Assembly: GCA_963971285.1 (NCBI GenBank)
Contig: OZ020248.1
Coordinates: 12,400,001-12,464,000 of the forward strand
Direction: 5' to 3'
Length of the DNA stretch: 64,000 bases
Source: Astropecten irregularis
Taxonomy: Eukaryota; Echinodermata; Asteroidea; Paxillosida; Astropectinidae
The notes below the pieces were generated by a model that was not told the origin of the DNA, made no database searches, and worked only from the letters and a program-made list of their open reading frames with translations. Shown in pieces: positions 10,015 to 20,200 of this stretch. Position 1 is the stretch's first letter. Each line of letters opens with the position of its first letter. Made by a program: the position numbers and the translations under genes.

Positions 10015-10218
10015 AGCGATCCAACCGAGGCCAATAGCTACACTAACAACAACCAGTGCAGTGAGTCCGTCGTAGTGGGCTTGCACCTCCTGTTGTATTT
10101 CAACGGGCACTTGGACTGGTGTGGCAACAGGCGCCTTGTCTAGATGCAGCTGTGTTGTCGGTTGTATCGCATCGGGTGCCTCGACTGGCTGTGCTGGCCC
10201 TGCAGCTGGCCCCTCCAT
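10006..10218 (-). CDS. 70-residue C-terminally anchored membrane protein of the viral element
   Basis: First Met of the frame is at 10218 (MEGPAAGPAQPVEAPD); an in-frame stop lies 17 codons upstream. A Pro/Gln/Val-rich N-terminus is followed by one hydrophobic segment (ALVVVSVAIGLGWIAL) at the extreme C-terminus, a tail-anchor arrangement. Its last codons overlap the end of the convergent 8721-10014 gene by nine bases. The frame is unbroken. Function unknown. Confidence 0.5.
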   Translation of the reverse strand: MEGPAAGPAQPVEAPDAIQPTTQLHLDKAPVATPVQVPVEIQQEVQAHYDGLTALVVVSVAIGLGWIALR

Positions 10219-10266
10219 ATCGTTCGGCTGTGTTGGATGCGGGATGTTTATATTGGTGTTGATGGC

Positions 10267-11315
10267 TTATTTTTGCCCTGGTCCCGCGATGACTATCTCG
10301 TTGTTGTAGCCTTGAATGGTTCCAATCTGCAGCTCCATGTTGGCGGGAGCCATGTACAACCCGATCCCAAAGACGAAGTTTACCTTAGAGCGGGCGTTTT
10401 TAAGCACGTCTTGGTAGCGCTCTATCGCATTCGGGAGGTCCACGGGGCGAGTGATTGCATCTTCAACGTTCGCCAAGAACTGTTTCTGCGCGTCAAATGC
10501 GGTGCCGGTGCCGATGATGCTCGTGCGGGTCTGTGCCTGCGAGCCTAAGATGGCCCAGACGTATGTGCGGATAGAATCATTGATTCTTTCAACCCCGGCG
10601 TGGGTAAATCCCTCTGACTTGTTGAGTATAAACGTCGCCCAGGCCGTGTCTGCATTATCGGCGTCTTGCTTGATATAGTCAACGTGGACTACGTCGTTTG
10701 TTGTCCGCGCTGTGAATGACATCGTGCGTTATATTTCCCAGTACCAACAGGGAGATATCCAAAATGGGTCGCGTAGTTGTAGACTCGCCCGAGCCCTCGG
10801 TTTTGACCACTGACCCTCCAGTCGGTGTATGGAGAGACGCTAAATTCCTTGCAGATTCGTTCATATGCCCTCTGGTTGTAGGGGGTGTCAAAGGCATCCC
10901 ACGTGTCGTCCTGTGGGAGCGGCACTTGCATCTCCTCAAGAATCCTGCGGATCTGATAGTATACATGGAACCGATAGAGCGATCGCACCATCGGGTTCTC
11001 AGAGTTAATATGGTCCTCTAGAGAGACACTGCACCCTGTTGTAGCGCACCACGCTGCAAAGTTGACTTTGTTTTGCCAAAATTTCATCGGGCTTGAACTC
11101 CAATCCTTGACAACTTCGTCTGAGGTCACCCGCGGCAGACGATACTTCTCGAACACGTCGGGGTACCGTGCCTCGAACCATTTGTCGAACTCACCGGGAA
11201 TGCTAGATCGTAGTACCTGATCGTGGGCTTCGGCGAGTTGCGGCGCATTATTTGCGCAGACCTGCACCCCAGGCTGGTACTGCACATCGCTGTTAAACTT
11301 AAATGGTGACACCAT
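10267..11315 (-). pseudogene. Probable second structural protein of the viral element, one frameshift
   Basis: Start at ATG 11315 (MVSPFKFNSDVQYQPGVQV). The frame runs to about 10,720 and resumes one frame over (MSFTARTTNDVVHVDYIKQ) to the stop at 10267. One indel near 10,720-10,745 separates two parts that together give about 350 residues. Notable stretches are SLYRFHVYYQIRRILEEMQV, STDWRV-like turns and the well-preserved TGTAFDAQKQFLANVEDAI. No enzyme motif. The size, position opposite the penton-like gene and recalled conservation in related elements suggest a virion component, alternative or additional to the 8656-7389 capsid candidate. Confidence 0.5.
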
Positions 11316-11324
11316 TATACAATC
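11316..11324. promoter_or_regulatory. Nine-base divergent spacer between two start codons
   Basis: Only tatacaatc separates the minus-strand ATG (11315) from the plus-strand ATG (11325). The same spacing (aatacaatc) is kept in the duplicate, 12084-12092. Transcription signals must therefore lie inside the coding sequences, or the transcripts start almost at the ATG. This is direct observation; the regulatory meaning is inference. Confidence 0.4.
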
Positions 11325-12031
11325 ATGTTTATTACACTGACTCAACTTCAAAATGAAAAAGCTATGACTCTCCATTCACCTTTAGACAATACAGGCGGCA
11401 ATCTCCATGTCGCCCTCCGAGAACTCCATTATGAGGTTGGCTATGAAAGCGTGGGCTCATCGGCTAAAATTTTGTGGAGAACGGTTAATGAAGATAGTCT
11501 TATAATAACAGAAAAAACGATTACATTTCCTCCTGGGTTGTATACGTTTGAACGGCTATCATCATTTATAATGGACGCGATTCCCGGTCTAACGCTCGGT
11601 ATGAATAAGGAATCTGGTCTGGTCACACTCAATATCCCAAGTGGTTCATCCTATGACCGTATAGTTTTCAGTCATGATTTACTCCAGGCTCTGGGCTTTG
11701 ATATTATTGGTGGGTTTGTTGGAAGATTCGAGGGAGCCAGACCGGTAAAATCTTTAATTCCCCTCCCCAAGTGGATTTATATTTATCTCAACCAACTCTC
11801 GACCAGTTCTAATTATATATTGATGGTGCTCCCTCGACCCTGTTTGCAATCATCCCAGCCGCAGCTGGTGGTGTTGTAGCCATAACCCCTCCATACCCCA
11901 TATATAAAAAATTAAAAACCAGGCACATACATCAATTAAATATACGTGTGTTAGATGAAGACGGTATGATAGTAAAACCATATAACAACACCATAACCGC
12001 AGTTCTTGAGATTCGAGAAAATGCCTATTAA
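11325..12031 (+). pseudogene. Penton-like (minor capsid) protein, copy 1, one frameshift
   Basis: ATG 11325 (MFITLTQLQNEKAMTLHS). The frame is open to about 11,815, where it changes, and coding continues in the next frame (ITPPYPIYKKLK … VLEIRENAY) to TAA 12029-12031; about 235 residues in all. Beta-strand-rich with conserved-looking LHYEVGYESV, PPGLYTFERL and IYIYLNQLSTS stretches. Size and position fit the single-jelly-roll penton of Polinton-like viruses, and I recall the family from related elements. The break sits in a tatata run, so a two-base slippage insertion is likely. Confidence 0.5.
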
Positions 12032-12092
12032 AACTACCGACAGCGCCGCCGTCCTAGCTATTAAACTGAAAAGGTGTCGCCATAATACAATC

Positions 12093-12769
12093 ATGTTTAT
12101 TACACTGACTCAACTACAAAATGAAAAAGCTACGACTCTCCATTCGCCTATAGACAATACAAGCGGTAAGCTCTATATCGCCCTCCAAGAACTCCATTAT
12201 GAGGTTGGTTATGAAAACGTGAGTTCATCGGCTGAAGTTATGCTTCACTCTAGGGCTAGACCTAGTGTCGATGATAAGATTATGGTTCCACATGGGTTAT
12301 ATACCTTTGAAGATCTATCAAAAATCTTCATAGAAGCGGTTCCTAGTTTAACGCTCGAAATAAACAAGCCAACTGATATGGTTGTTTTAACTATCCTAGA
12401 TGATATCGAGATAAAACTCACTAAATATTTACGCAGGATTCTTGGTATTGACGAAAAAGGTTGGATTGGTGGAAAATATGCAGGAGACAAGCCGGTACAA
12501 TTTCTTCCCTACAAGTGGTTTTATATTTATCTCGACCAACTCGCAACCAGCTTAATCATGTTGATAGTGCTAACTCGGCCCTGCTTGCGATAGTCCCAGC
12601 TGCAGCCAGTGGTATTATAGACATAACCCCTCCAACCCCGATGTATAAAAAATTAGAAGTTGGATATATACACCAATTGAATATACGTGTGTTTGATGAA
12701 GGAGGTATGGTATTGAAGAACCGTCAGAGACCCATCATCACAGTTCTTGAGATTCAAGAAAAAGCCTAA
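12093..12769 (+). pseudogene. Penton-like (minor capsid) protein, copy 2, one frameshift
   Basis: Tandem duplicate of 11325-12031 with shared MFITLTQLQNEKA start, LHYEVGYENVSSS and YTFEDLSK stretches but clear divergence in the middle (about 60-70 % identity by eye). It also shifts frame just after the DQLATS motif, near 12,556, and ends TAA 12767-12769. The net frame change is the same as in copy 1, but the lengths differ by three bases, so the two indels look independent. Both copies would be truncated. Confidence 0.5.
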
Positions 12770-13425
12770 GCTGCCGACAGCGCCGCCGGAGTCGATATAT
12801 CCTACGCTACCCGAGCAAGACGAGGGATCCAGCTTTCGTCTTACTGAAATCCACAACCTCGAGCGACGCCTAGAACGCGAGAGAGATGAAAGAGCCAAGC
12901 TATAAAAAAAATACCGAAGAGCTATCAACGTCGTTGATGGTGTTGACACAGTATTGGTCGCATCTAGTCTGGGAATGGGTGCGGCGGGTGTGGGCCTGCT
13001 CTCCACGATCATAGCCGCACCCGTTGTCGTTGCGCTCGAGGCGGCTGCACTCGTTTGTGGCCTGGACGGAATTGCTGGAAAATACGTCTCCAGGGGGCTT
13101 CTTGTAAAAGCCAAGAAACACAACGAGATTCACGTCCTCGCCTTATCTAAGCTCAACAGCGTGACGGATATAATTTCAAAAGCGCTTAGCGATGGGCACA
13201 TCTCCCCCGAGGATTTCAAGCTCGTACTTGACGAGGTAGAAAGATATGGCCAAATGAAGGCCAATATCCAGAAAAAAAACCTGCGAAGCTGCTCGAGAAG
13301 CGTCAAAGAACGAGCGCCTGGCCGAGGCTCGGGCCTCAATAATGAAAGAGCTCGCCGCTGCCAAACCAACATCGAGCACATCAGCTGATCGCCCGCCGCC
13401 ATATTGCATAGACAGCCAGAGCTAG
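12762..13425 (+). pseudogene. Alanine/glycine-rich membrane protein of the viral element, start lost
   Basis: By comparison with the copy-1 junction (ATG at 12021), the start codon should be at 12762 but reads AAG. It would have overlapped the penton-like stop as A-ATG-CC-TAA. Coding continues PTAPPESIYPTLPEQDEG and LERRLERERDERAKL, is interrupted by TAA 12903-12905, then goes on with KKYRRAINVVDGVD, a long hydrophobic Ala/Gly/Val segment (about 12,955-13,075), and AKKHNEIHVLALSKL. A frameshift in the A8 run at about 13,272-13,279 moves the C-terminus to another frame ending 13423-13425. Two or three hydrophobic helices are visible. Family known to me only by recollection; function unknown. 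Confidence 0.55.
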
Positions 13426-13487
13426 TGGGCTGGCGGCTTTTTTGCTATCTACAGGTATCGACAAAAATACGCTGAGATAATGGGGCC

Positions 13488-13673
13488 GCGACAGTACTGC
13501 CAGTACGGTTATCTCTATAGCAACCATGCGGCGCGCGACAGTACTGCCAATACGGTTATCTCTATAGCAACCATGCGGCGCGTGACAGTACTGCCAGTAC
13601 GGTTATCTCTTTAGCAACCATGCGGCCCGCGACAGTACTGCCAGTATGGTTACCTCTATAGCAACCATGCGGC
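13488..13673. repeat. Four tandem copies of a 47-bp subterminal repeat
   Basis: Units begin gcgacagtactgccagtacg and end gcaaccatgcggcgc. They differ at a few sites (for example ctatag/tttag) and lie just inside the right terminal repeat. Each carries the short inverted sequence gtactgccagtac. The left end has no such array. Confidence 0.9.
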
Positions 13674-14007
13674 GTGCCATAGAGCAACCTTTGGACCGCA
13701 CACGCCCGGGCGATCGTGGGGTGTGCCAGGGGCCAGACCCCTGTGTGTTATGAAGGCGGAAAATCCGCGGGGGCTACCACAAATTGGGGCTACCTTTGCA
13801 TATATACCTAGATCGTCAAATCTGCCGGGTCTACCACAGATCGCCCGGGCTAACTTTGCACATATACCTAGATCGCCAAATCTGCCGGCCAAATTCGCGG
13901 TGTGCCAGAACCCCCCGCCCCCTGTGTAGATCGTAAAACCTAAAATAAAAGGCCTACACTGATCTCCGGCCGGGCGCTGCGCCAGAACCCCCATTGTGTA
14001 TACTACT
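13670..14007 (-). repeat. Right terminal inverted repeat with internal 62-bp direct repeats
   Basis: 13,670-13,750 is the inverted match of the left core (68-142). Further out, two direct repeats of about 62 bp (13,780-13,910) share tttgca.atatacctagatcg and aaatctgccgg. The last part (13,925-13,990) resembles the outer left repeat. The exact end is inferred. Confidence 0.8.
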
Positions 14008-14111
14008 CTGCCATGTAAGGCATCCTTGATGATGAAGTTCTCAGCCCTCAGGCCATCATGTCACTGGAGGTTCATCATTATTATTAAGCAATACCTCTGT
14101 TTCCCTTGTAG
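14008..14111 (+). other. IFT70 intron remnant between viral element and exon
   Basis: About 100 bases of single-copy-looking intron remain between the inferred right end of the viral element and the exon. They include a pyrimidine-rich tract and ttgtag at the acceptor. Confidence 0.6.
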
Positions 14112-14264
14112 GAGCTGGATCCAGTGACTCTCCACAACCAGGCCTTGATGAACATGGAGGCTAATCCTACCCAGGGCTTTGAGAAGCTACAGTTCCTCCT
14201 GCAGCAGAACCCATTCCCTCCTGAGACCTTCGGCAATCTCTTGCTCCTGTACATCAAGTACGAG
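14112..14264 (+). CDS. IFT70: IFT70 exon a ([10 protein letters not shown] … LLLLYIKYE)
   Basis: Acceptor ttgtag before 14112, donor gtgagt at 14265. 51 codons, phase 0 at both ends. Confidence 0.95.
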
Positions 14265-17200
14265 GTGAGTGCTAGAGCCTGTTGGGTGTTGGGCAAGAAG
14301 GGTAGGACGATAACTCTCCAATGTGTCTAGCTATTTTGGCACACTGTCTGACTGTAGGATACTTGCATTGGAAACCGCCCAACCCTAGCGTATTCTATAA
14401 ATAGCTCGAGTGCGGAGCCCTATTTATCTTTCCAAATTTGTCTCCAAGTCAAAATCCTACTGTTCTTTCAGTGAAAAACACAACATGTTTATGTTGTAAC
14501 ATGTGCATTTTCTGTGATTTTCAAGATTCTTCGTGCCGGTCGGTATCATGGTTTTTCATCTCAGTGCCGGTCAGAAAGGCTGAGTGCGGGATGTCCCCGA
14601 CCGGTGCCGACCGGCGTGGCTAGAACACTGGAGATACACCCAGTATATCATTTTCTAATGAATGCTTCCAAGCAGGTCTGCCTCTACCATCGTCAAGTCA
14701 TCTTATAATGCCAACCAGATTCTTCACTTTCTTCCCTTTGTATAATCTGTTGCATCCTAGTACTATGACCTTGCTGCTGATGTCCTGGCCGAGAACTCCC
14801 ACTTGACCTTCAAGTACCTGAGCCAGTATCTCTACGACTTCCTGGACGCGGTTATCACCATGCAGACAGCCAAGGAAGAAGCCTACCGCAAACTGGACGA
14901 GATGGCCACACGCCACACTGACCAGCTACGGAAGCTGACCAAGGAGGTCCAGGAGGCTCGGCATAATAACGATGATGAGACCGTGAAGAAGGCGGTCAAT
15001 GAATACGACGAAGCTCTGGAGAGGTAAAACTCTTCATCGGCTGTCTTTTTAATCAAACTGATTAATATTTTTTTTTTTGTCAGGGTGATAGTCTTACCCT
15101 TCAGCAACATAGATTAGCAGTGCATACTCGGAGCTTTTTGAGTGCACATGAAAAAATCATGCGCTAGCTCAGGTGAGATTCGAACCCACAACCTCCTACT
15201 TTCTATAGTGCAGGGGTCGATTTCACTAACGCTTTGCGATCATCGCTAAACCCCAAATCCATTGCTAAATGGAAAATCGATCACTACTTTCCGTAGCAGT
15301 TTTCCGTTAAGCAATGGATTTGGGTTTTAGCTATGATCTCAAAGCATTAGTGAAATCGGTTCCGGATGTCATACCAGTGATACCACTAGGCATCCGAGCT
15401 AGCTGGGGTCTGCAGGGTATTAAAGTTGACTCCAGAAAGCAGGAGCTCGTTGGATCCAATCCCACCTGAGCCAGCTTGTGATTTGTTTGTGTCTACTCAA
15501 AAAAAGTTTGCAGTGCTCATCAACGTCAGTGAAGAGCAAGCCTAATTTGCGTATTTTGTCTTTTTGAGCTGATCTGGAGTGGCCGTTTGGCTTCGTGTTG
15601 GGAGATTCAGTGAATGAGCTCCAAGAGTTAAAGCCTTCCAAGTCAGACTGCAAGATGAGTTGTTTAGCTCTGGCAGGCTCCCACTTCACTAGGCTTGGGC
15701 GATATTCTTTTTTAACAATCGCGATATACCGTCAAAATATGATATTCGATGTGTTTTTAAAAGCATGATAGCCACTGCAAGACAATGCCATGTGAGAATC
15801 CAATTAAAAGATCCCATGATTTCCTGAACAGCTAAAGCTTATTTGAATTTCTGTAGGTTATTTTGTCCATTTAGCCAAGTAGAAACACACTTTTTACGTA
15901 CTTGATTTAAACAAAATAGGCCTGCTGCAAAGGCCTTCTGAAAGCAACAATCACATTGGAGAAGACGTAAACATCGCGCAGGTCGCATGCAAATTGCATG
16001 CACAGTTATGACAGCACAGCCATCTCAAACAAGTATCCACACTCGTAAAATTAGCCACAACTTCAAAGCAAATGTCACCAGCGAAAGTCTCGATCATGTG
16101 TCGGCTGGTGTGTCGGCAGGAAGCCTGCACGAACAATGTACGCATACATATGTACCTACATGTAAATGTGTACAGTACACAACTTACGTACAATGTGTGT
16201 ATGTGGCATGCACGGTGAAATAGCACTCGGTCTTTACCGTGGATCACGTCCGGGCTCGGAACTGTGTACTGTGAGGTCTATATCAGACAACGGAGAACCA
16301 CTTTTCTCCCTGGCTATTTTGTTTTATCCTTAAGGTTTTGAAAGAAAATCCTTCCTCTTTAATCTAATCGTATACTTGACAAAAAATGAAGAGAATTACG
16401 AGAAATCTGAACTCTCCTTATGCTTTTAATACTTAAGCGTAGTGAGCAAGATATCTGTGCCTCAAAGATGTAAATAGCGGATAGCTGTAAAACTGTGACG
16501 TCATAAGTACACAAATACTACTGATGTATCCGGCACGCTAATCATATCCGCTTGCTTGCGAAACCTCTCTATTATCATAATATCGCCCAAGCTTACACTT
16601 CTCGTCCAATCATTCTGTCCTCCCATACAGGTACATCCCAGTCCTGATGCAACAAGCTAAGATCTACTGGGACATGGAGCACTACACACAGGTGGAGAAG
16701 ATCTTCCGCAAGTCAGTGGAGTTCTGCAACGAGCATGACGTCTGGAAGCTGAACGTGGCCCATGTTCTCTTCATGCAGGAGAACAAGTACAAGGAAGCGA
16801 CCGGATTCTATGAGCCGATCGTCAAGAAGAACTATGACAATGTAAGTCTGGTGACATCAACAAACTATATAAGGGCTAAGGGAGAGAAATGGCAATACTT
16901 GTTTGGTCCAGGCAATGAAAAGCCTTCCTATGCGTAGGCTTTTTCTGGGCTTTTGGGCCCCCTGATGTGTCCTGGATCATTGTTGACATATAAAACCTGA
17001 TTGACAGATTGAGTCCATGTTGATCATGGACAGTATCCAGAAGCCGGGCTTTGTTGAAGCAGCTCTATTGTAATGAAGTTCAGGGCTGACTGAAGCAGGA
17101 TTTCAAGCCCCGAGTCTGGGGCCTGGCCAGACTTTTCAGTGGCTTAATAGCCGGTCCAGTGTTAGAGTTGCCCTTCTGAATTGTCAATATTATTACGAGA

Positions 17201-20200
17201 AAAGATTTTTGTGAACAAGTTACTAGAAAGGAACAGGCCTTCGTTTGAAGTTCAGGCAATGTCATCACCTCTAATGGTCTTTTTCCTTGCATCCTAGTAT
17301 TGCATCACCAGTGCCCTCAGCCAGGCCCATGGGACACTTTTTTGTCAGGGGGTGCAAGCACGAAGCCATTTTGGGGCATGAGGTTCGGGGCTCGCTCAAG
17401 GACCCCGGAAGCTCTGGGGTCCTAGATGCTCTGCGGTGCAATCGCAGCCATTTGTTTGGCACGTGTACATCTTATCAGACACCAGAATAAACCAAAAACA
17501 TGTATGCAAATCAAAATATTTTTCGGCGCACTAGTACTTCAAGTTCAAAAGTGAAACAAGACAATAAAGAGCAAGTAGTAAATTTATCGTTTTGCTAACT
17601 GAGATGAAGTCTAGGGATGATTCTCATGACTTGGTGTATTTTAGTGTCTGTTCAAAATAGGGGGTGCATGCTGTAGCATATTCCAGCACTTCCGGCATAA
17701 AAGTTGGGAGTGCTGAAGCCCCCTCAGCACCCCTTGTTTTTGTGGGATTTCCCTCAGCTTTTAAACTCATGCAGTTTGAATTCAGCCTTTACAATGAGCT
17801 GGTAGTCGTATATGTATTTCTTTTAAGGTTTATTGCCTCCAAATAGCAGACTAATTGCAATCTAGGCACTGGGACAAAATGCTATTTATTAGACAACTTC
17901 TAATATACAGGGTATGTGGGATGACGTAGCTTAGTGGTATGGTGTGTCATACTCAAAATCTTGTGGTCAATCTACAGATTGTGGATTCAAATCCAGCCAC
18001 GGGCTAGTGGTGCTTGCGTCCTTGGGCAAGACGCTTTGTCACATATCGCCACTCTTCACCCAGGAGTAAATTGGTACCTATGAGGGTAGATATGGCTTTG
18101 TGTATGGCTTGATTAGCCTTTGTGCGCCTTACTGCAGCCGGGGCTGTATACTCCCCAGGGAGTTGAGATTGTTTTAGGAGTGTAACTGTAGCCTGATGAT
18201 ATATGCACATATTAACAATTGAATGCTAGTAGATACCCAACATAATTCTTACAGGTAAAGGTCACAGAACAGCACTCACACTTTGTCTAATGTAGCATGT
18301 ACATGAAATAGTAAACCTGTGAAAATGTGAGCTCAATCGGACATCTGAGCCTCACAAGAAAATAGAGAAAACCTGACTCATTTTTTCTTATAAAACATAA
18401 AGAATGGTTTGATCTTACCCCGAAATCAAAACTGTTTTCGGTCTTTGTTCCACTAATTTCTGGAAATACTTAAATGGTATGTTTCTACCAGCAACATGTT
18501 GCTAACACTGGTGAAAGTTATACATTTCTGTTTGGGTATGTTACCAATCCTGTATTGTACCTTCAAGGTAGGGCTGTCCATTTATGAATAATTGAGTATT
18601 CGCAAATCGAGAAAAAAAATTGATCGAATATTCGAATATTGGAAAAAAAGATAAAAACATAAGAATATGAAAAAGTATGAAAGTATCTGCACGTAATAGC
18701 GAGAACTTCACACAGCACATAGCGTGCACCAGCGCAAGTCTCGATCTCATGGTCGGCAGGAAGTGCACAGTACACATTGAATGTACAATGTGTGTATGTC
18801 ACATGCACGGTGAAATAGCGCTCGGACGGTACCGCAGATCGTGGATGGCTTTGGTACCATGGATCGCGACCGGCTTCAATGCATTTTGCGGTATAAAACC
18901 TGCTTTTGGCATCGCGTAAATTTTTTCTCGAATATTCGAATATTCGAGTGATGATCGAATACTACTTCATGGCATTGGGCCATTGGTTGGTGAATTAACA
19001 GCTTGTTTACCATCTAATTCATTATTAAGATATTGAATTGATTTATCGTTATTCTCTGCTTTACCTCGACAGATACTGAATGTCAGTGCCATAGTGTTGG
19101 CCAACCTGTGTGTATCCTACATCATGACAAGCCAGAATGAAGAGGTAATTAAGTATGTCCCTCCCCAATCACAGTTAAACCAGGTGTTGATGCCATGCAC
19201 AAATGCTCATCTACCCCCCCCCCCCTATTTTGTTATAGTGTTTTAATGTTGCATTTTCTTGCACCTGGGGCAGCAGTTCTTAGTCAACAGAAAGGAGTTC
19301 TACAAATTCTTGAGGACAGAGAAAGTTCCGGTGAGCTGACTTTAGTACCTTGTTTCTTCCAATTCAATTCTTATCTTGGATGGCCTGGAAGAAACATCGC
19401 GAGTAGTTTTTGTGCAGCAGTAATTCACAAGTGCCTTTGTACTCTATCCTTGCAGGTATTTTCTCCTGTAAGAGTACAGTATACGGTTAAAGCTATTTCG
19501 TGATTCATAAAGACTCAGTTGTATCTCTTTTTTGTGACTTTGAGTTGCCTTGTGTCAATCAGAACACAAAGGCAGAGTATGCTGGAGAACGAAGACATCA
19601 TTTACTTGGTTCTCTCGATTCAAAGTACAGCCAGGCTGTTCAGTAGAAATTGAAGTTATACATAGAGTTGTATAATAATTTTACTCCCAATGTCATCTAT
19701 CAATTCAAATAGCTTTTCGTGCTGGTATGATGCCTCTTATATGTCTAAAGCCCTTTTCACACGACGCCAAAAAAACTCTCAACCATTGAGACATTTTCTC
19801 AAGGTTGCGAAATCTAACAAAACGGTTTTACGCTGACCGCTTTTGCGTCCTTTCACACGGCACAGTGTAACATTTCGCAAGCCTCCCTTGTGACGGAACG
19901 CGGGTAATCGATAAACTATGCATTTATGAATGTAAAACGCTGCTAGTACCATCACGACGCTGAGGTTGCGCGTGAAGCGCGCAGGAGTGCGCGCGGTCTG
20001 CAAAGGTCATGAAAAACATAGAAAACACAAGCATGCGCATTGCAAAGCACTTCGCAAGGGACCCTTGAGAAATTTTGTCGTAGGTCTGGACCTCGGTCAA
20101 AATCTCTCAAGGATTCACCAGGGACGTCGGTCACTCTCAAGCATTGGTGTCCTTTCACACGATTACACTTTTGTAAGATTTCGCAACCGTGAGAGAATTT

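Larger units (their letters stand above)
11288..12795. repeat. 768-bp tandem duplication within the viral element
   Basis: Bases 11,288-about 12,050 and 12,056-12,795 are diverged direct copies with a period of 768 (penton-like ATGs at 11325 and 12093). Both edges cut neighbouring genes. Copy 1 ends with the first ten codons of the downstream gene, including its ATG at 12021. Copy 2 begins with a relic of the first nine codons of the minus-strand gene (ATG complement at 12081-12083, reading MATPFQFNS against MVSPFKFNS at 11315). This is the signature of a simple tandem duplication. Confidence 0.85.
1..14007. mobile_element. Decayed Polinton/Maverick-like virus-derived element inserted in an IFT70 intron
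   Basis: The left 142 bases reappear inverted at 13,670-14,007, giving terminal inverted repeats around about 13.5 kb of compactly arranged genes. Gene content: Cys-rich protein (+), family B polymerase (+), a minus-strand block of small membrane proteins, packaging ATPase and probable major capsid protein, then a plus-strand coiled-coil/membrane protein, two minus-strand genes, two penton-like copies and a last membrane protein. Protein-primed polymerase plus ATPase plus capsid genes between inverted repeats is the Polinton/adintovirus pattern. Nearly every gene is broken, so this is a fossil. No integrase or maturation protease was found, which is unusual for Polintons. The window starts inside the left repeat, so the left edge and target duplication are not visible. 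The right edge (…tactact, about 14,007) is inferred from the usual terminal AG…CT. Confidence 0.83.
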
